A DNA stretch of 64,000 nt from a virus (IMGVR_UViG_3300009163_000026:1-64000); one strand, 5' to 3'. Shown: positions 17,731 to 26,377, counted from the stretch's first letter. Numbers and translations: made by a program. Notes: generated from the sequence alone by a model not told the origin.

Positions 17731-18375
17731 TTATAAAATCTGATCAATTAGTCCGAACTCTAAGCATTTAGCAGCATCAAACCAAAGATCGTGCTTTAAT
17801 ATCTCATCGATTTGCTTCATTGGTACTTTTGTGTACTGTTTATATACATCCTTTATCATTTTCATAATACGGCGATTGCTTTCCATCTCATCTTCCATTT
17901 CAGAAAACTTACCGTAGACGCCAGATGATAGTTGATGAATTAGCATCATTGAATTTTTACCTATAAACCGCTTCTTACCTGCTACAGAAATAATTGTTGC
18001 AGCTGAGGCGGCAGCTCCATCGATATAAGTATGTACATCACAACTAAGACTTCTAATTGCATCTAAGATAGCCATACCTGCAAATACAGAGCCGCCATAT
18101 GAATTAATTCTTAGCTTAATGTGTGGTGTAAAATCAGGCCCAAGAAAATTGAGTGTATTTTTAAGCTTAATATCAAGTTCGTAGAGTATAGTATTAAGAT
18201 CGAGAGCAGATTGCTCTGTTATATCTGAATAAAAGAAAATACAATTTTCTACTACCCGTATATTACTATTTACAGCTCCGCCAGATGCAGCTGTATTAAT
18301 AAAGATCTGCTGATTTTTATTTTCTGCATCTAATTCAGCTTCCTCGTTACCATTTAGGTTATATTTCCATTTCAT
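17731..18375 (-). CDS. ClpP-like serine protease
   Basis: 214 residues. The core is ClpP-like: LRINSYGGSVFAGMAILDAI (about 88-107), IDGAAASAATIIS with the nucleophile Ser124, MMLIHQLSSG with His147, and DLWFDAAKCLEFGLIDQIL at the C-terminus. The N-terminal 35 residues are not conserved. In phages, ClpP-like proteins act either as prohead proteases or as free proteases; the position downstream of nrdA rather than near the capsid genes leaves this open. Gap to nrdA is 9 nt. Confidence 0.85.
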   Translation of the reverse strand: MKWKYNLNGNEEAELDAENKNQQIFINTAASGGAVNSNIRVVENCIFFYSDITEQSALDLNTILYELDIKLKNTLNFLGPDFTPHIKLRINSYGGSVFAGMAILDAIRSLSCDVHTYIDGAAASAATIISVAGKKRFIGKNSMMLIHQLSSGVYGKFSEMEDEMESNRRIMKMIKDVYKQYTKVPMKQIDEILKHDLWFDAAKCLEFGLIDQIL

Positions 18376-18384
18376 AAGATTTAA

Positions 18385-20034
18385 TTACGATTCACAGTTT
18401 GCACAATTCAAAATATTTCTAGCAAGCTCTTGCGAAGGATTCGCAGAACGTTGATAATATAATGACTTGATGCCCTCTCTCCAAGCATATATAAGCAACT
18501 CGCTTACTTCTTTTGGTTTTGCATTAGGGGGGATCATCAGATTAATTGATTGTCCTTGATCAATAAACTTCTGCCTTTGTGCAGCTTGTATGATAATCTC
18601 TTTTTGTGAGATCTCACCAAAAGTTTTAAACACATCCTTTTCTTCACGAGTAAGAAATTTTATGTGCTGGACAGAACCACCATGGGAAAGAATATCCTTC
18701 CACACATCAAGACTATCTTTATCCTTCAACTTCAACACCTTGGCTAAGTAAGGGTTTTTATAAGTGAACTTACCTTTAGCAAGATCCTTCACAAAGTAAT
18801 TACTATTGTGTGGTTCAATAGATGGAGATACTTGACCTAAAATAAACGAACTCGAGGTAGTAGGAGCAATTGCAAGCGTAGTTGTATTACGTCTTTTATA
18901 ACCTTCAAGTAAAGGAGGCTCTCCGAATATGGTTGCAAGCTCTGTAGTAGCTAGATCTGCTCTGTGTCTAATAGTATGCCAGATATCATTGTTGAGCATC
19001 TTTGCTTCTATTGATTCAAATGGTACAAGCTTTGATTGCAGAAAGGAATGCCAGCCTAAAACACCTACTCCTAATGCTCGTTGATTAATAGCGAACTTTC
19101 TAGGCGCTTCCATAAACGGCACACCTTCTGTCTTATGAATAAACTCAGTCATTACTGCATCTAAGAAGTATACAAGCGTTTCAATTGCATCAGTAGTCTC
19201 GAGTTCATCCCAACGTTCAAGATTAATAGAAGAAAGGTCACAAACAAACGATTCATCATCCTGATTGGAAAGGAATATCTCTGTACAAAGATTAGAATTA
19301 TTAATCTTAAGTCCTTTATCCTTATAGACTTGTGGAGCTTGATTATTAACATTATCAGTAAAGAAAATATACGGGTAGCCTGATTCAAAGCGCTTCTTAA
19401 TAACAAGACCCCAAATCCTTCGTTTAGACTTATCACCCTCTAACATACTCTCCATCCACTCATCGGTAATTGTAACTCCGATAGACAAATCTTGAATATC
19501 ATTACCTTCACCGCGAATAGCTAGAAACTCTTCAATATCACCGTGATCAATAGGAAGATAAGCAGCAAACGAACCACGACGAACATTACCTTGAGATACA
19601 TAGTTAACAAGAGAATCAAATACGGTTAGCTGATGATGCACACCTGTAGCTGTACCACCGGAACTAATAGCTGAACCTCGAGGTCTGATAGCGCCAAAGT
19701 AACCAGAGGTACCACCGCCAATCTTAGACATAGCACCAACCTCACCTAACTTACAGAGAATACTATTCATATCATCAGGAATATAACTTCCGAAGCATGA
19801 AATAGGAGCACCACGCTCTCTACCAAAGTTACTCCAGATAGGAGTAGATAGAGAATAAAAACCACGATGCATATACGATTCAAACTTATCAGCAAAACCG
19901 GCTATACTCAGATATCTTTCAGCAGCATCAGCAATATCTCTAATGCGTTGCTCAGGTGTCTCATCTTTCGTCAGGTAGTCTCTCTCTAGAAATTTTCTAG
20001 AGTCCTTATTAAGCCAGTATATATCTTTACTCAT
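18385..20034 (-). CDS. nrdA: Ribonucleotide reductase class I large subunit
   Basis: 549 residues, much shorter than E. coli NrdA (761): the N-terminal ATP-cone (activity site) is missing, so dATP feedback inhibition is probably lost. Active-site cysteines are visible in APISCFGSYIPD, NLCTEIFL and FVCDLSSINL. The C-terminal NCANCES supplies the redox Cys pair for reactivation. It makes dNDPs for phage DNA synthesis together with NrdB, whose gene lies 5 nt upstream. Confidence 0.95.
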   Translation of the reverse strand: MSKDIYWLNKDSRKFLERDYLTKDETPEQRIRDIADAAERYLSIAGFADKFESYMHRGFYSLSTPIWSNFGRERGAPISCFGSYIPDDMNSILCKLGEVGAMSKIGGGTSGYFGAIRPRGSAISSGGTATGVHHQLTVFDSLVNYVSQGNVRRGSFAAYLPIDHGDIEEFLAIRGEGNDIQDLSIGVTITDEWMESMLEGDKSKRRIWGLVIKKRFESGYPYIFFTDNVNNQAPQVYKDKGLKINNSNLCTEIFLSNQDDESFVCDLSSINLERWDELETTDAIETLVYFLDAVMTEFIHKTEGVPFMEAPRKFAINQRALGVGVLGWHSFLQSKLVPFESIEAKMLNNDIWHTIRHRADLATTELATIFGEPPLLEGYKRRNTTTLAIAPTTSSSFILGQVSPSIEPHNSNYFVKDLAKGKFTYKNPYLAKVLKLKDKDSLDVWKDILSHGGSVQHIKFLTREEKDVFKTFGEISQKEIIIQAAQRQKFIDQGQSINLMIPPNAKPKEVSELLIYAWREGIKSLYYQRSANPSQELARNILNCANCES

Positions 20035-20039
20035 ATAAA

Positions 20040-21017
20040 TTAAAATAAATCGTCTTCGCTGAATGATTGACTCTTCTTAGAATACTCAACAGGACGTGAG
20101 TGAAAAAAGTCGGTCATACTATTTCCTAATAGGTCTTCAGAGAACCACATTGTAGACTCAAGAATAGTAGAATCTACTTCAAAGGGCTTAGGAAGACCAA
20201 TTTGTGTAAGCGATTCGTTAATGCGATTTTTAATAAATTCCTTAAGAATCGGAGCAGATAATCCTGGCTCATCTATACCGTTAATCATCCAATCAATAAT
20301 TTTACTTTCTGATTTAAATGCCTCGTGAGCAGCAGTTACAATCCGATCCGTTAACTCCTCATCAAACAGCTCAGGATGTTCATCACGTATAGTATTGATA
20401 ATCTGAATACCTACAAGAGCGTGAATGTTTTCTTCATTACGGGTATACTTAACCTGTTGATCAGTATCCTTTAAGACATTCTTAAAACGAGCAAAATGAT
20501 TGATAACGTAAAACTGTGAAAACAGAGAAACATTCTCCACGAATAAAGTAAACAGCGTCAACGCGTAGAGGTATTGCTTCTTCGAGTCCTTGTAGAACCT
20601 ATGGGTATACTTACGGAGATACTTGACTCTCCCCTGTATCCATTCTAGCTTAAGGTTCTCTTCAAAAATATCCTCTAACTCGAGAACACAGAGCAAACGT
20701 TCATAAGCGTTGTTATGAATAACCTCAGTATTAGACATAACGATACCGAGATCATATAGAGCTGGGTGTGGTAAGTTTTCACCGAGCTTAGCCCAGAATG
20801 TCTTAACTGCTACTTCAATCTGACCAATGGCAGAGAGAGTGCGAACTACGATTTCTCTTTCCTGATCAGTCAGCTCAACTTTAAACTGCTGAACATCAGA
20901 CTTAAAGTTAAACTCCTTATCGGTCCAAAAACCATTATGCATTGCTTCAATGAACTGCTCAGTCCATGGATACAAATTTGGCTTGCGACTAATCTGCTCT
21001 TCAAAAATACTAGGCAT
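20040..21017 (-). CDS. nrdB: Ribonucleotide reductase class I small subunit
   Basis: 325 residues. Diiron and radical ligands are visible: NTEVIHNNAYERLL gives the Glu-x-x-His pair and the tyrosyl-radical Tyr four residues later; NEENIHALVG gives the second Glu-x-x-His. The N-terminus (FEEQISRKPNLYPWTEQFIEAM) is typical. First gene of the nrdB-nrdA-clpP-like run. Confidence 0.95.
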   Translation of the reverse strand: MPSIFEEQISRKPNLYPWTEQFIEAMHNGFWTDKEFNFKSDVQQFKVELTDQEREIVVRTLSAIGQIEVAVKTFWAKLGENLPHPALYDLGIVMSNTEVIHNNAYERLLCVLELEDIFEENLKLEWIQGRVKYLRKYTHRFYKDSKKQYLYALTLFTLFVENVSLFSQFYVINHFARFKNVLKDTDQQVKYTRNEENIHALVGIQIINTIRDEHPELFDEELTDRIVTAAHEAFKSESKIIDWMINGIDEPGLSAPILKEFIKNRINESLTQIGLPKPFEVDSTILESTMWFSEDLLGNSMTDFFHSRPVEYSKKSQSFSEDDLF

Positions 21018-21038
21018 ATATGTTAGTATGCAGTAGGA

Positions 21039-21266
21039 TTATTGAAGCGGCAGACTGGTTTTAAGGCTACCACTAGAAACATTATATAATTTTATAGTTT
21101 TAACTGTACCGGTCTGAACCATTACAGATAACTCACTTTCTGATATAATTGGTTGTGATATAATAGTACCACTGACATTAATTATTCTGTGCAAGTTACC
21201 TGTAGTAGCATCATATATTTTCACTGTATTATTACTTCCTGTTTGTGCGATAAATTTTTTAGTCAT
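21039..21266 (-). CDS. Short beta-repeat protein, unknown function
   Basis: 75 residues with two blade-like repeats (KIYDATTGNLHRIINVSG and KLYNVSSGSLKTSL), as in PQQ/WD-type propeller blades, but too short for a full propeller. It overlaps the preceding gene by 8 nt. Function unknown. Confidence 0.6.
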   Translation of the reverse strand: MTKKFIAQTGSNNTVKIYDATTGNLHRIINVSGTIISQPIISESELSVMVQTGTVKTIKLYNVSSGSLKTSLPLQ

Positions 21267-21618
21267 AATTTAAATTCTTAATATTATTTATGAAGATAGA
21301 TACAACATCATCGGACTTATCTTCACTAAATCCATATGTCTTCTTTTTCTGCAGCTTAGTATCTTGAAGCTTATGATAATTAATAACGTCTTTAACCTCT
21401 TGAGAATCAGCTGGTAATACATCTGTATTACGAATATCAAGAATATTCCGTATTTCATTAACATCATAACCTCTTATAATTAAAGACTTTACCTTTTTTG
21501 TAACATAATACTTTAAGAGGGTGGTAGCGTCGCCATATTCTGCGGCACGCTTTTCAAAATATACTTTTGAAAACAAAAAACTTTTACCGGATAGTAGACA
21601 AGTAATACGGGAAGACAT
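21259..21618 (-). CDS. Small protein of unknown function, early-type start
   Basis: 119 residues. The N-terminus CLLSGKSFLFSKVYFEKRAAEYG resembles short zinc-less tRNA-synthetase-appendix or phage coat-nucleotide proteins, but I do not recognise a family. The C-terminal half is charged helix. The ATG is preceded by CAACACTATTATATAATAATAT, a diverged form of the early-type element. Confidence 0.6.
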   Translation of the reverse strand: MSSRITCLLSGKSFLFSKVYFEKRAAEYGDATTLLKYYVTKKVKSLIIRGYDVNEIRNILDIRNTDVLPADSQEVKDVINYHKLQDTKLQKKKTYGFSEDKSDDVVSIFINNIKNLNYD

Positions 21619-21658
21619 ATATTATTATATAATAGTGTTGAGTAGATACAAGCTATTT

Positions 21659-22096
21659 TTAGGATTCTTCCCATGGAAATGTTAACCACGTTTCTTCAGG
21701 TACAGAAAACCCATAACAGTTAACCATATGAGATGATTTGTCTTTAACAAATAGTGAAGCATAGTCAAAGGTGTGAATAGTATTACTATACATACCTTTA
21801 AATATATTAAACGTATTACCTGTATCGCATATATCATCTACTACTAAAAATTTCGAAGGAGCTGTTGGTAGTGTCACTGGCTGATAAATGGTCCATTTGC
21901 CTGTGTGTATAGTATTATTATATGTATTGATTCCAAAAACCAATACCTTTTTGTTAAGTTTATATGCTAGCATAGTAGCAGGTATAAGACCTCCACGACC
22001 AATACCGATAATATAATCGTAGTTTGAACCAACCCGCTGCGCCAGTAAATCTATGATAAATGACATATATTCATAACTTACAGCTTTTTTATTCAT
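21659..22096 (-). CDS. Phosphoribosyltransferase
   Basis: 145 residues. The PRPP-binding loop is KFLVVDDICDTGNTFN (about 84-99), with two acidic residues followed by DTGNT. An upstream IIGIGRGGLIPATMLAYKL segment (about 30-48) is characteristic of type I purine phosphoribosyltransferases (xanthine/hypoxanthine type). It probably salvages a purine base into a nucleotide during infection. Given the 7-deazaguanine operon 8 kb away, an unusual base as substrate cannot be excluded. Confidence 0.85.
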   Translation of the reverse strand: MNKKAVSYEYMSFIIDLLAQRVGSNYDYIIGIGRGGLIPATMLAYKLNKKVLVFGINTYNNTIHTGKWTIYQPVTLPTAPSKFLVVDDICDTGNTFNIFKGMYSNTIHTFDYASLFVKDKSSHMVNCYGFSVPEETWLTFPWEES

Positions 22097-22145
22097 TATT
22101 TAATATTATAAGCTGATATTGTAGTTAATCTACTAAATAACAATG

Positions 22146-22511
22146 ATGAGCAAATATGGTTATAGTGAGCTTGAGGCATTATATGAAAACAATCTAGCGT
22201 CAGGATATTCAGATACACGCTATATTCCAAATAATACAATAGGTGATAAAAACTCTTACGGTACAAAGGGTATGATACCTACAACAGTAGCAGGTAATGC
22301 AGGAACTGCTTGGAGTGTAAATTTAACTAATTCAAACGATAGCTTTAGATCTTTTAGCGAAGAGGAAGATGAGCGTGTCAAAGATCGGCAGATATCAGTA
22401 CAGGCTGTCGTAGATGAAGTAAATAAAAAGTTAGCTGAAGCTTCGGAGATAGGTATGATTTATGCGTGTGAGTATCTTACCGATATACTTAACTTTTTAA
22501 AATCGGAGTGA
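22146..22511 (+). CDS. Protein of unknown function
   Basis: 121 residues from the second Met (MSKYGYSELEALYENN); an ATG one codon earlier (22143) is equally possible. Polar N-terminal half with NNTIGDKNSYGTKGMIP, C-terminal helix. It lies alone on the plus strand between minus-strand genes, just before the lysis region. No family recognised. Confidence 0.55.
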   Translation: MSKYGYSELEALYENNLASGYSDTRYIPNNTIGDKNSYGTKGMIPTTVAGNAGTAWSVNLTNSNDSFRSFSEEEDERVKDRQISVQAVVDEVNKKLAEASEIGMIYACEYLTDILNFLKSE

Positions 22512-22515
22512 TTAA

Positions 22516-22785
22516 TTACTCTGACTTAGCAATAATAAGACTTAAAAGGTGATCTGCATACCAGCAAACCGCAGCACCATATGTCGCAAAAATTACTGGA
22601 TTATATGGTCCGAGGAGACCTGTAAGAACTCCCGACCAAAATCCAAGACAGAGAGAGCACGAAAAAAGATCTTTAAAGAAAGGATAAGCTATCAGCCTAT
22701 TACGCGGAACGGATAATATACTACCGTACTTTAGTATAAAACTTAAACCTATACACGATATAGTATATAAAATAAGATCAACCAC
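22516..22785 (-). CDS. Small membrane protein, DUF1360-like
   Basis: 89 residues with a first membrane helix (about 4-20), a Cys-containing segment FKDLFSCSLCLGFWSG and a second/third hydrophobic segment (LLGPYNPVIFATYGAAVCWYADHLL). The SC..C-x-G-FW motif between helices is like that of DUF1360-type phage membrane proteins. Overlaps its upstream neighbour by 8 nt. Role unknown; proximity to lysis genes noted. Confidence 0.65.
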   Translation of the reverse strand: MVDLILYTISCIGLSFILKYGSILSVPRNRLIAYPFFKDLFSCSLCLGFWSGVLTGLLGPYNPVIFATYGAAVCWYADHLLSLIIAKSE

Positions 22786-22984
22786 AAATTAGTTGTTCGT
22801 CTCTTGGTTTATCTAGATTTTTAACTGCGTCGGATACCATTTCAAGTTCACTTTTCTTAACTATAATCTTATTACCATAGTCATCAAGAACCTCGTAGTT
22901 ATCATCGTCGAGTTTTGTAATAATGGGGCAGCAGTTACCTTTGCCACATAATTGGATTTCATTTTCAGATAGTCGTTTAAGCAT
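22778..22984 (-). CDS. Small protein of unknown function
   Basis: 68 residues from the ATG at 22984 (MLKRLSENEIQLCGKGNCCP). A longer frame starting at 23074 overlaps the lysozyme gene and is less likely, since a TATAAATA element (23002-23009) sits between the two starts. It contains LCGKGNCCPIITKLDD, a Cys cluster that may bind metal. Confidence 0.6.
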   Translation of the reverse strand: MLKRLSENEIQLCGKGNCCPIITKLDDDNYEVLDDYGNKIIVKKSELEMVSDAVKNLDKPRDEQLICG

Positions 22985-23001
22985 ACCAGTATTTAGTTTA
23001 T

Positions 23002-23009
23002 TATTTATA
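23002..23009 (-). promoter_or_regulatory. Late promoter element TATAAATA
   Basis: 17 nt upstream of the ATG at 22984. Confidence 0.5.
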
Positions 23010-23036
23010 TAAACAACTAATATTTTTAAAAAGATA

Positions 23037-23813
23037 TTATACGCAAGACATGACAAGCGCTGCTTCTTCATCACGCCGCTTTAATAATCCATCTAAACCC
23101 TTACCTACCCACAACCGCTTCATACTAAGAATCTGCTGTGCAATATATGGGTATATATTTTTGCTGCCCGATTTTATAGTTGTTTGAATATTAAACATTT
23201 CTACCCTACTCGGACCGGTGGTTGAAGCACCTCTATTAAAAACAACACTCACAAGAGCGCCAAACGCATCAGGGTGCAACTTGTCTGCTCCAGGAAACGC
23301 CTTTATTGTTTCAGCGATAAATCTAGGCAAAGTATTTTTATTAAAGACAATCAGAGCATTCTCCCACGGTATATCAATATTCTTTACAGATGCGACTTGC
23401 TTACGAGCAGATTCACTTTTGTATCCAAGTACTGTAGTAAGTCGGTTAAAATCGGTAGGTGGTAGCAATTCTTTCCAGTCGCGGGTAAACTGACCTGTCG
23501 TATTATAACCTAAATCATATCCAATACCTATTGTTACGCCTGAGGCTCCGCCAGGCCAACAAGGGTGTTTTAGTTGCTTATTATAATAAACTGAACCTCC
23601 ACCTACTTCATAATCTATTATCAATTGTAATGCGCGATCAGATAGAGGATTAAAACTTACTGTACTTAGAGTAGATGTAGGCAACTCTTTTTCTAAAGGA
23701 CATATTCGCTTACTTATAGCGAGCCATGTCTGCATACCATCAATACCATCCTCTACTATTCCAAGTTCACGTTGAACCTGTTTGACTAATATCTCGCGGT
23801 CTGTTGAGCTCAT
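23037..23813 (-). CDS. Endolysin: peptidoglycan-binding domain plus lysozyme-like domain
   Basis: 258 residues. About 1-40 (VKQVQRELGIVEDGIDGMQTWLAI) is a peptidoglycan-binding type 1 module. About 60-250 is lysozyme-like: IIDYEVGGG supplies the catalytic Glu, GVTIGIGYDLGY the Thr/Gly/Asp stretch of GH24/pesticin-type muramidases, and VVFNRGAS a conserved core. It would cleave cell-wall glycan at lysis. The gene is divergent from the holin/spanin genes; both starts sit in one perfect inverted repeat. Confidence 0.82.
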   Translation of the reverse strand: MSSTDREILVKQVQRELGIVEDGIDGMQTWLAISKRICPLEKELPTSTLSTVSFNPLSDRALQLIIDYEVGGGSVYYNKQLKHPCWPGGASGVTIGIGYDLGYNTTGQFTRDWKELLPPTDFNRLTTVLGYKSESARKQVASVKNIDIPWENALIVFNKNTLPRFIAETIKAFPGADKLHPDAFGALVSVVFNRGASTTGPSRVEMFNIQTTIKSGSKNIYPYIAQQILSMKRLWVGKGLDGLLKRRDEEAALVMSCV

Positions 23814-23857
23814 AACATTTATATTTAAGCAGTAGTAGACTAAATATAAATGTTATG
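23811..23857. repeat. Perfect 16-bp inverted repeat containing both divergent start codons
   Basis: CATAACATTTATATTT at 23811-23826 is the exact reverse complement of 23842-23857, with a 15-nt centre. Each arm holds TATAAATG, TT and an ATG, that is, a late-promoter-like element fused to a start codon, one for the lysozyme and one for the holin candidate. Confidence 0.9.
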
Positions 23858-24052
23858 GAAATTATATTAAACTTAATAAAAGACTATCCTTGGTTCACAA
23901 TCGTATCAGCTGTTGTTACGCTTGCTTCTGCAATAGCAGCTGCTACACCTACCCCGAAAGCAGGTACCCCGCTCGCTAAAGTATATTTCTTCATCGATCT
24001 TCTTGCTTTGAACATCGGTAAGGCTAAAGACACCGGTGCAGGAAAGAAATAA
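23855..24052 (+). CDS. Holin-like small membrane protein
   Basis: 65 residues with one hydrophobic helix (WFTIVSAVVTLASAIAAATP, about 13-32), a turn, and a second amphipathic segment (VYFFIDLLALNIGKAKD) with a Lys-rich tail. Size, topology and position directly before the spanin pair suggest a holin, though a single clear transmembrane helix keeps this tentative. Confidence 0.6.
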   Translation: MEIILNLIKDYPWFTIVSAVVTLASAIAAATPTPKAGTPLAKVYFFIDLLALNIGKAKDTGAGKK

Positions 24053-24064
24053 ATATTACAACCG

Positions 24065-24325
24065 ATGGATATAATCGGTCTCATCAAGAACGCCCTGTTA
24101 GCTTTAACTGCTTTTTTAGAGTTAAAGAACAAGGCGTTCTATTATGATATACTCAGATCATCAAAAACAAGACAAAAAGAACTTATAAATGAAATTGAAT
24201 CTCTTCGCACTAAGACTAATAATGCTGATAGTGATTATGCAGACCTCTTGCGGTCTGAACTTCTCGACGAAAAAAGAAACGCTGAACATCTATCAGCCTT
24301 CTATTCTATCACTGGAAAAAAGTAA
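24065..24325 (+). CDS. Inner-membrane spanin (Rz-like)
   Basis: 86 residues: an N-terminal hydrophobic segment (about 2-18), then a long charged coiled coil. The next gene is embedded out of frame, the classic Rz/Rz1 arrangement. It would link to the outer-membrane spanin to fuse the two membranes in the last step of lysis. Confidence 0.75.
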   Translation: MDIIGLIKNALLALTAFLELKNKAFYYDILRSSKTRQKELINEIESLRTKTNNADSDYADLLRSELLDEKRNAEHLSAFYSITGKK

Positions 24326-24428
24326 GCCAGTAATTACTAAAGACGGTATATATACACCGAGTACAGATGAAATATGGCATTCAGATAAGCGGTTCCGTTT
24401 ATTAGAGCGTGAGATTTACTATAAGTAA
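24189..24428 (+). CDS. Outer-membrane lipoprotein spanin (Rz1-like)
   Basis: 79 residues overlapping the i-spanin gene by 137 nt in another frame. A Lys-containing start and a hydrophobic signal (LFALRLIMLIVIMQTSC) end in a Cys at 21; the lipobox MQTSC is imperfect. The mature part is polar. Partner of the preceding protein. Confidence 0.7.
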   Translation: MKLNLFALRLIMLIVIMQTSCGLNFSTKKETLNIYQPSILSLEKSKPVITKDGIYTPSTDEIWHSDKRFRLLEREIYYK

Positions 24429-24441
24429 TATTTTACTTTAG

Positions 24442-24564
24442 TTATCGTCCTTGACCGCGGTATTTTTTCTTGTAATTTTTTGATTGCTTAAGGTGTGACG
24501 TTTTTGCTTTTGCGTGAATGCCTTTACGTTTAATTTTTTTATTTTTTTGTGCTAAGAATTTCAT
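24442..24564 (-). CDS. Tiny very basic protein
   Basis: 40 residues, start ATG at 24564. About half Lys/Arg/His, with KRKGIHAKAKTSHLKQS and KKKYRGQGR. Small basic phage proteins of this kind with a GQGR-type tail are common next to structural or chaperone genes; nucleic-acid binding is likely from charge alone. Confidence 0.55.
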   Translation of the reverse strand: MKFLAQKNKKIKRKGIHAKAKTSHLKQSKNYKKKYRGQGR

Positions 24565-24598
24565 ACCATATTATATAATGTGAATCATATTTAGCTAC

Positions 24599-24606
24599 CA
24601 TAAATA
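24599..24606 (+). promoter_or_regulatory. Late-promoter-like CATAAATA
   Basis: 6 nt upstream of the ATG at 24613. Confidence 0.45.
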
Positions 24607-24612
24607 AAAGAT

Positions 24613-24708
24613 ATGGAGCTATTTGACGAGGGTGTAAAGAGAATGCAAAAAATGCAAAAAATATTCAAATTCAATAGTGATTTTTTAGATTTATACACTA
24701 TATATTAG
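24613..24708 (+). CDS. 31-residue peptide candidate
   Basis: MELFDEGVKRMQKMQKIFK followed by FNSDFLDLYTIY. Amphipathic helix. Supported by a CATAAATA element in the usual place and by close packing (5 nt) with the next small gene. No homology claim. Confidence 0.4.
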   Translation: MELFDEGVKRMQKMQKIFKFNSDFLDLYTIY

Positions 24709-24713
24709 TATCT

Positions 24714-24893
24714 ATGACAGACAAAGTATATATCAACAATATATTCAAACAGGAGCTCTCTAACTTAAAATGCGGAACAGCAGATGACTTCATTATTGTT
24801 ACACGGATTGAAGGTGGTAAGGTGTTTTTTACCTATGGTGATTGTAAGCTACACGTCACAACGGCTGAGCTAGAGGAAGCTAGAGTTAATTAA
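24714..24893 (+). CDS. 59-residue protein of unknown function
   Basis: Starts MTDKVYINNIFKQELSNLKC and ends TTAELEEARVN. It reads like a small beta-strand protein (FIIVTRIEGGKVFFTYGDCKLHV). It is tightly spaced before dnaJ (22 nt) on the same strand. Confidence 0.6.
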   Translation: MTDKVYINNIFKQELSNLKCGTADDFIIVTRIEGGKVFFTYGDCKLHVTTAELEEARVN

Positions 24894-24915
24894 TTTAAAC
24901 AAGCACACATAAGAA

Positions 24916-26025
24916 ATGTCGGATAAGCGTGATTACTATGTAGTGCTAGAGGTAGATCGTAATGTCGATGCAGAGGGTATTAAAAAAGCATATCGTCGAC
25001 TTGCTATTAAGCATCACCCAGATAAAAATCAAGGTGATAGTGCTGCAGAAGAGAAATTCAAAGAGTTAGGTGAAGCATATGAGATTCTAAGTGATCAAGA
25101 TAAGCGAGCTGCTTACGATAGACACGGTCACGCTGCCTTCGTAGGTGGAGGTAGACCGCAAAGTCACTCACATCAAGATATTTTCGCTCAGATGTTCGGT
25201 GGTGGATTTGGTAGCTTCTTTGGCGGTCACGCTGGGCCTAGACAGCAGAAGGGTGAAGATATACGTTGTGATATATCTCTTAATCTAGAAGAAGTAATAC
25301 ACTCAACTGCAAAAGAAATTACCATTCCACGGTTCGTTGGCTGTGAGGCGTGTAGTTCAAACGGTACACAGTCGACAAATGGCCTACAGACTTGTACGAC
25401 GTGCAGTGGTAACGGTGTTGTTATTCAACAGTCTGGTATGTTTGTCCAGCAAACCACATGCCCTGAATGTCGTGGTGCGGGTGAGATAATTACAGACCCA
25501 TGTAACGTTTGCAGCGGTGAAGGCCGTGTACAATGTAACACTCAGATACAGGTGAATATACCTGCAGGGGTTGATGCAGATACGCGTATGTGTATGCAAG
25601 GCAATGGTAACAGTGGTAGAAGAGGTAGTCCAAGTGGCGACCTCTATATACACACTAATATTGTGCAACACAGTGTCTTTAGGAGAGAAGGAACTGAGCT
25701 GTTCTGCGATGTACTGTTGGATATTAAAACCGCTACCCTAGGCGGTACACTAACCGTGCCTACGTTTGAAGGAGGAGTAGTAATAAAAATACCAACTGGT
25801 ACGCAAAGCGGTTCTGTGTTTAAGTTAAGTCATAGAGGTTCACCAATGATTAATTCAAGCGATAGAGGTAGTCTGAATATTACAGTACAGGTCGAAATAC
25901 CAGTAGAGCTTGATAGCTATCAACAAGAGTTATTAAATGCATTTACTAACTCACTAGCACCAGTAAACACCCCTTTACATAAAGGCTTTACTACAGTAGC
26001 GGAAAGATTCCTGAACAAGATTTAA
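24916..26025 (+). CDS. dnaJ: DnaJ (Hsp40) co-chaperone, type I
   Basis: 369 residues with the complete DnaJ plan: J domain (1-70) with HHPDKNQ carrying HPD, a Gly/Phe-rich linker (QMFGGGFGSFFGGHAG), four zinc-finger repeats of the CxxCxGxG type (CEACSSNG, CTTCSGNG, CPECRGAG, CNVCSGEG) and the C-terminal substrate-binding domain. It should stimulate a DnaK ATPase. A dnaK gene is present at 48378-50246, so the phage brings a matched Hsp70/Hsp40 pair, presumably for virion or phage-enzyme folding. Confidence 0.95.
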   Translation: MSDKRDYYVVLEVDRNVDAEGIKKAYRRLAIKHHPDKNQGDSAAEEKFKELGEAYEILSDQDKRAAYDRHGHAAFVGGGRPQSHSHQDIFAQMFGGGFGSFFGGHAGPRQQKGEDIRCDISLNLEEVIHSTAKEITIPRFVGCEACSSNGTQSTNGLQTCTTCSGNGVVIQQSGMFVQQTTCPECRGAGEIITDPCNVCSGEGRVQCNTQIQVNIPAGVDADTRMCMQGNGNSGRRGSPSGDLYIHTNIVQHSVFRREGTELFCDVLLDIKTATLGGTLTVPTFEGGVVIKIPTGTQSGSVFKLSHRGSPMINSSDRGSLNITVQVEIPVELDSYQQELLNAFTNSLAPVNTPLHKGFTTVAERFLNKI

Positions 26026-26038
26026 TTTTAAGATTATA

Positions 26039-26377
26039 TTATAATATCTCGTTATCTTTATAATATACATGAATTGCGGGGAAATGTTCAAGTATAAAAT
26101 TATTTAGTCTCTCTGTACCAGGACGGAAATCGCGACTTTCTCCTTCATCACCCTCTTCGTCGAGAGTATCTGACCTGTGCCACAAATCAAAGTTAAAATT
26201 AGGATGGTCTTCCGCTACCATTATCTCCCTTTCAAATTTGAACCTCCTAGGATTAGGGGTAGGTCCCATATAGGTAACGTCTACATAAATATTTCCTAAT
26301 TCCGGTAAGTCACCATCCTCACCATACATTTCGTGCGAAACAACATCAGCCTCAATTTCAAATATTTTATATCTCAT
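26039..26377 (-). CDS. MRY-family paralog (array member 1)
   Basis: 112 residues. It belongs to a family repeated through this window: start MRYK plus a beta strand, a variable beta-rich middle, a core P/A-E-x-H-P-x-F-N motif, then a C-terminal helix of 25-40 residues. Here the core is AEDHPNFNFDLW (about 55-66). The family is not one I can name, and no signal peptide, membrane helix or catalytic triad is obvious. It is the last gene of the minus-strand run and overlaps the next paralog's end by 11 nt. Confidence 0.7.
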   Translation of the reverse strand: MRYKIFEIEADVVSHEMYGEDGDLPELGNIYVDVTYMGPTPNPRRFKFEREIMVAEDHPNFNFDLWHRSDTLDEEGDEGESRDFRPGTERLNNFILEHFPAIHVYYKDNEIL

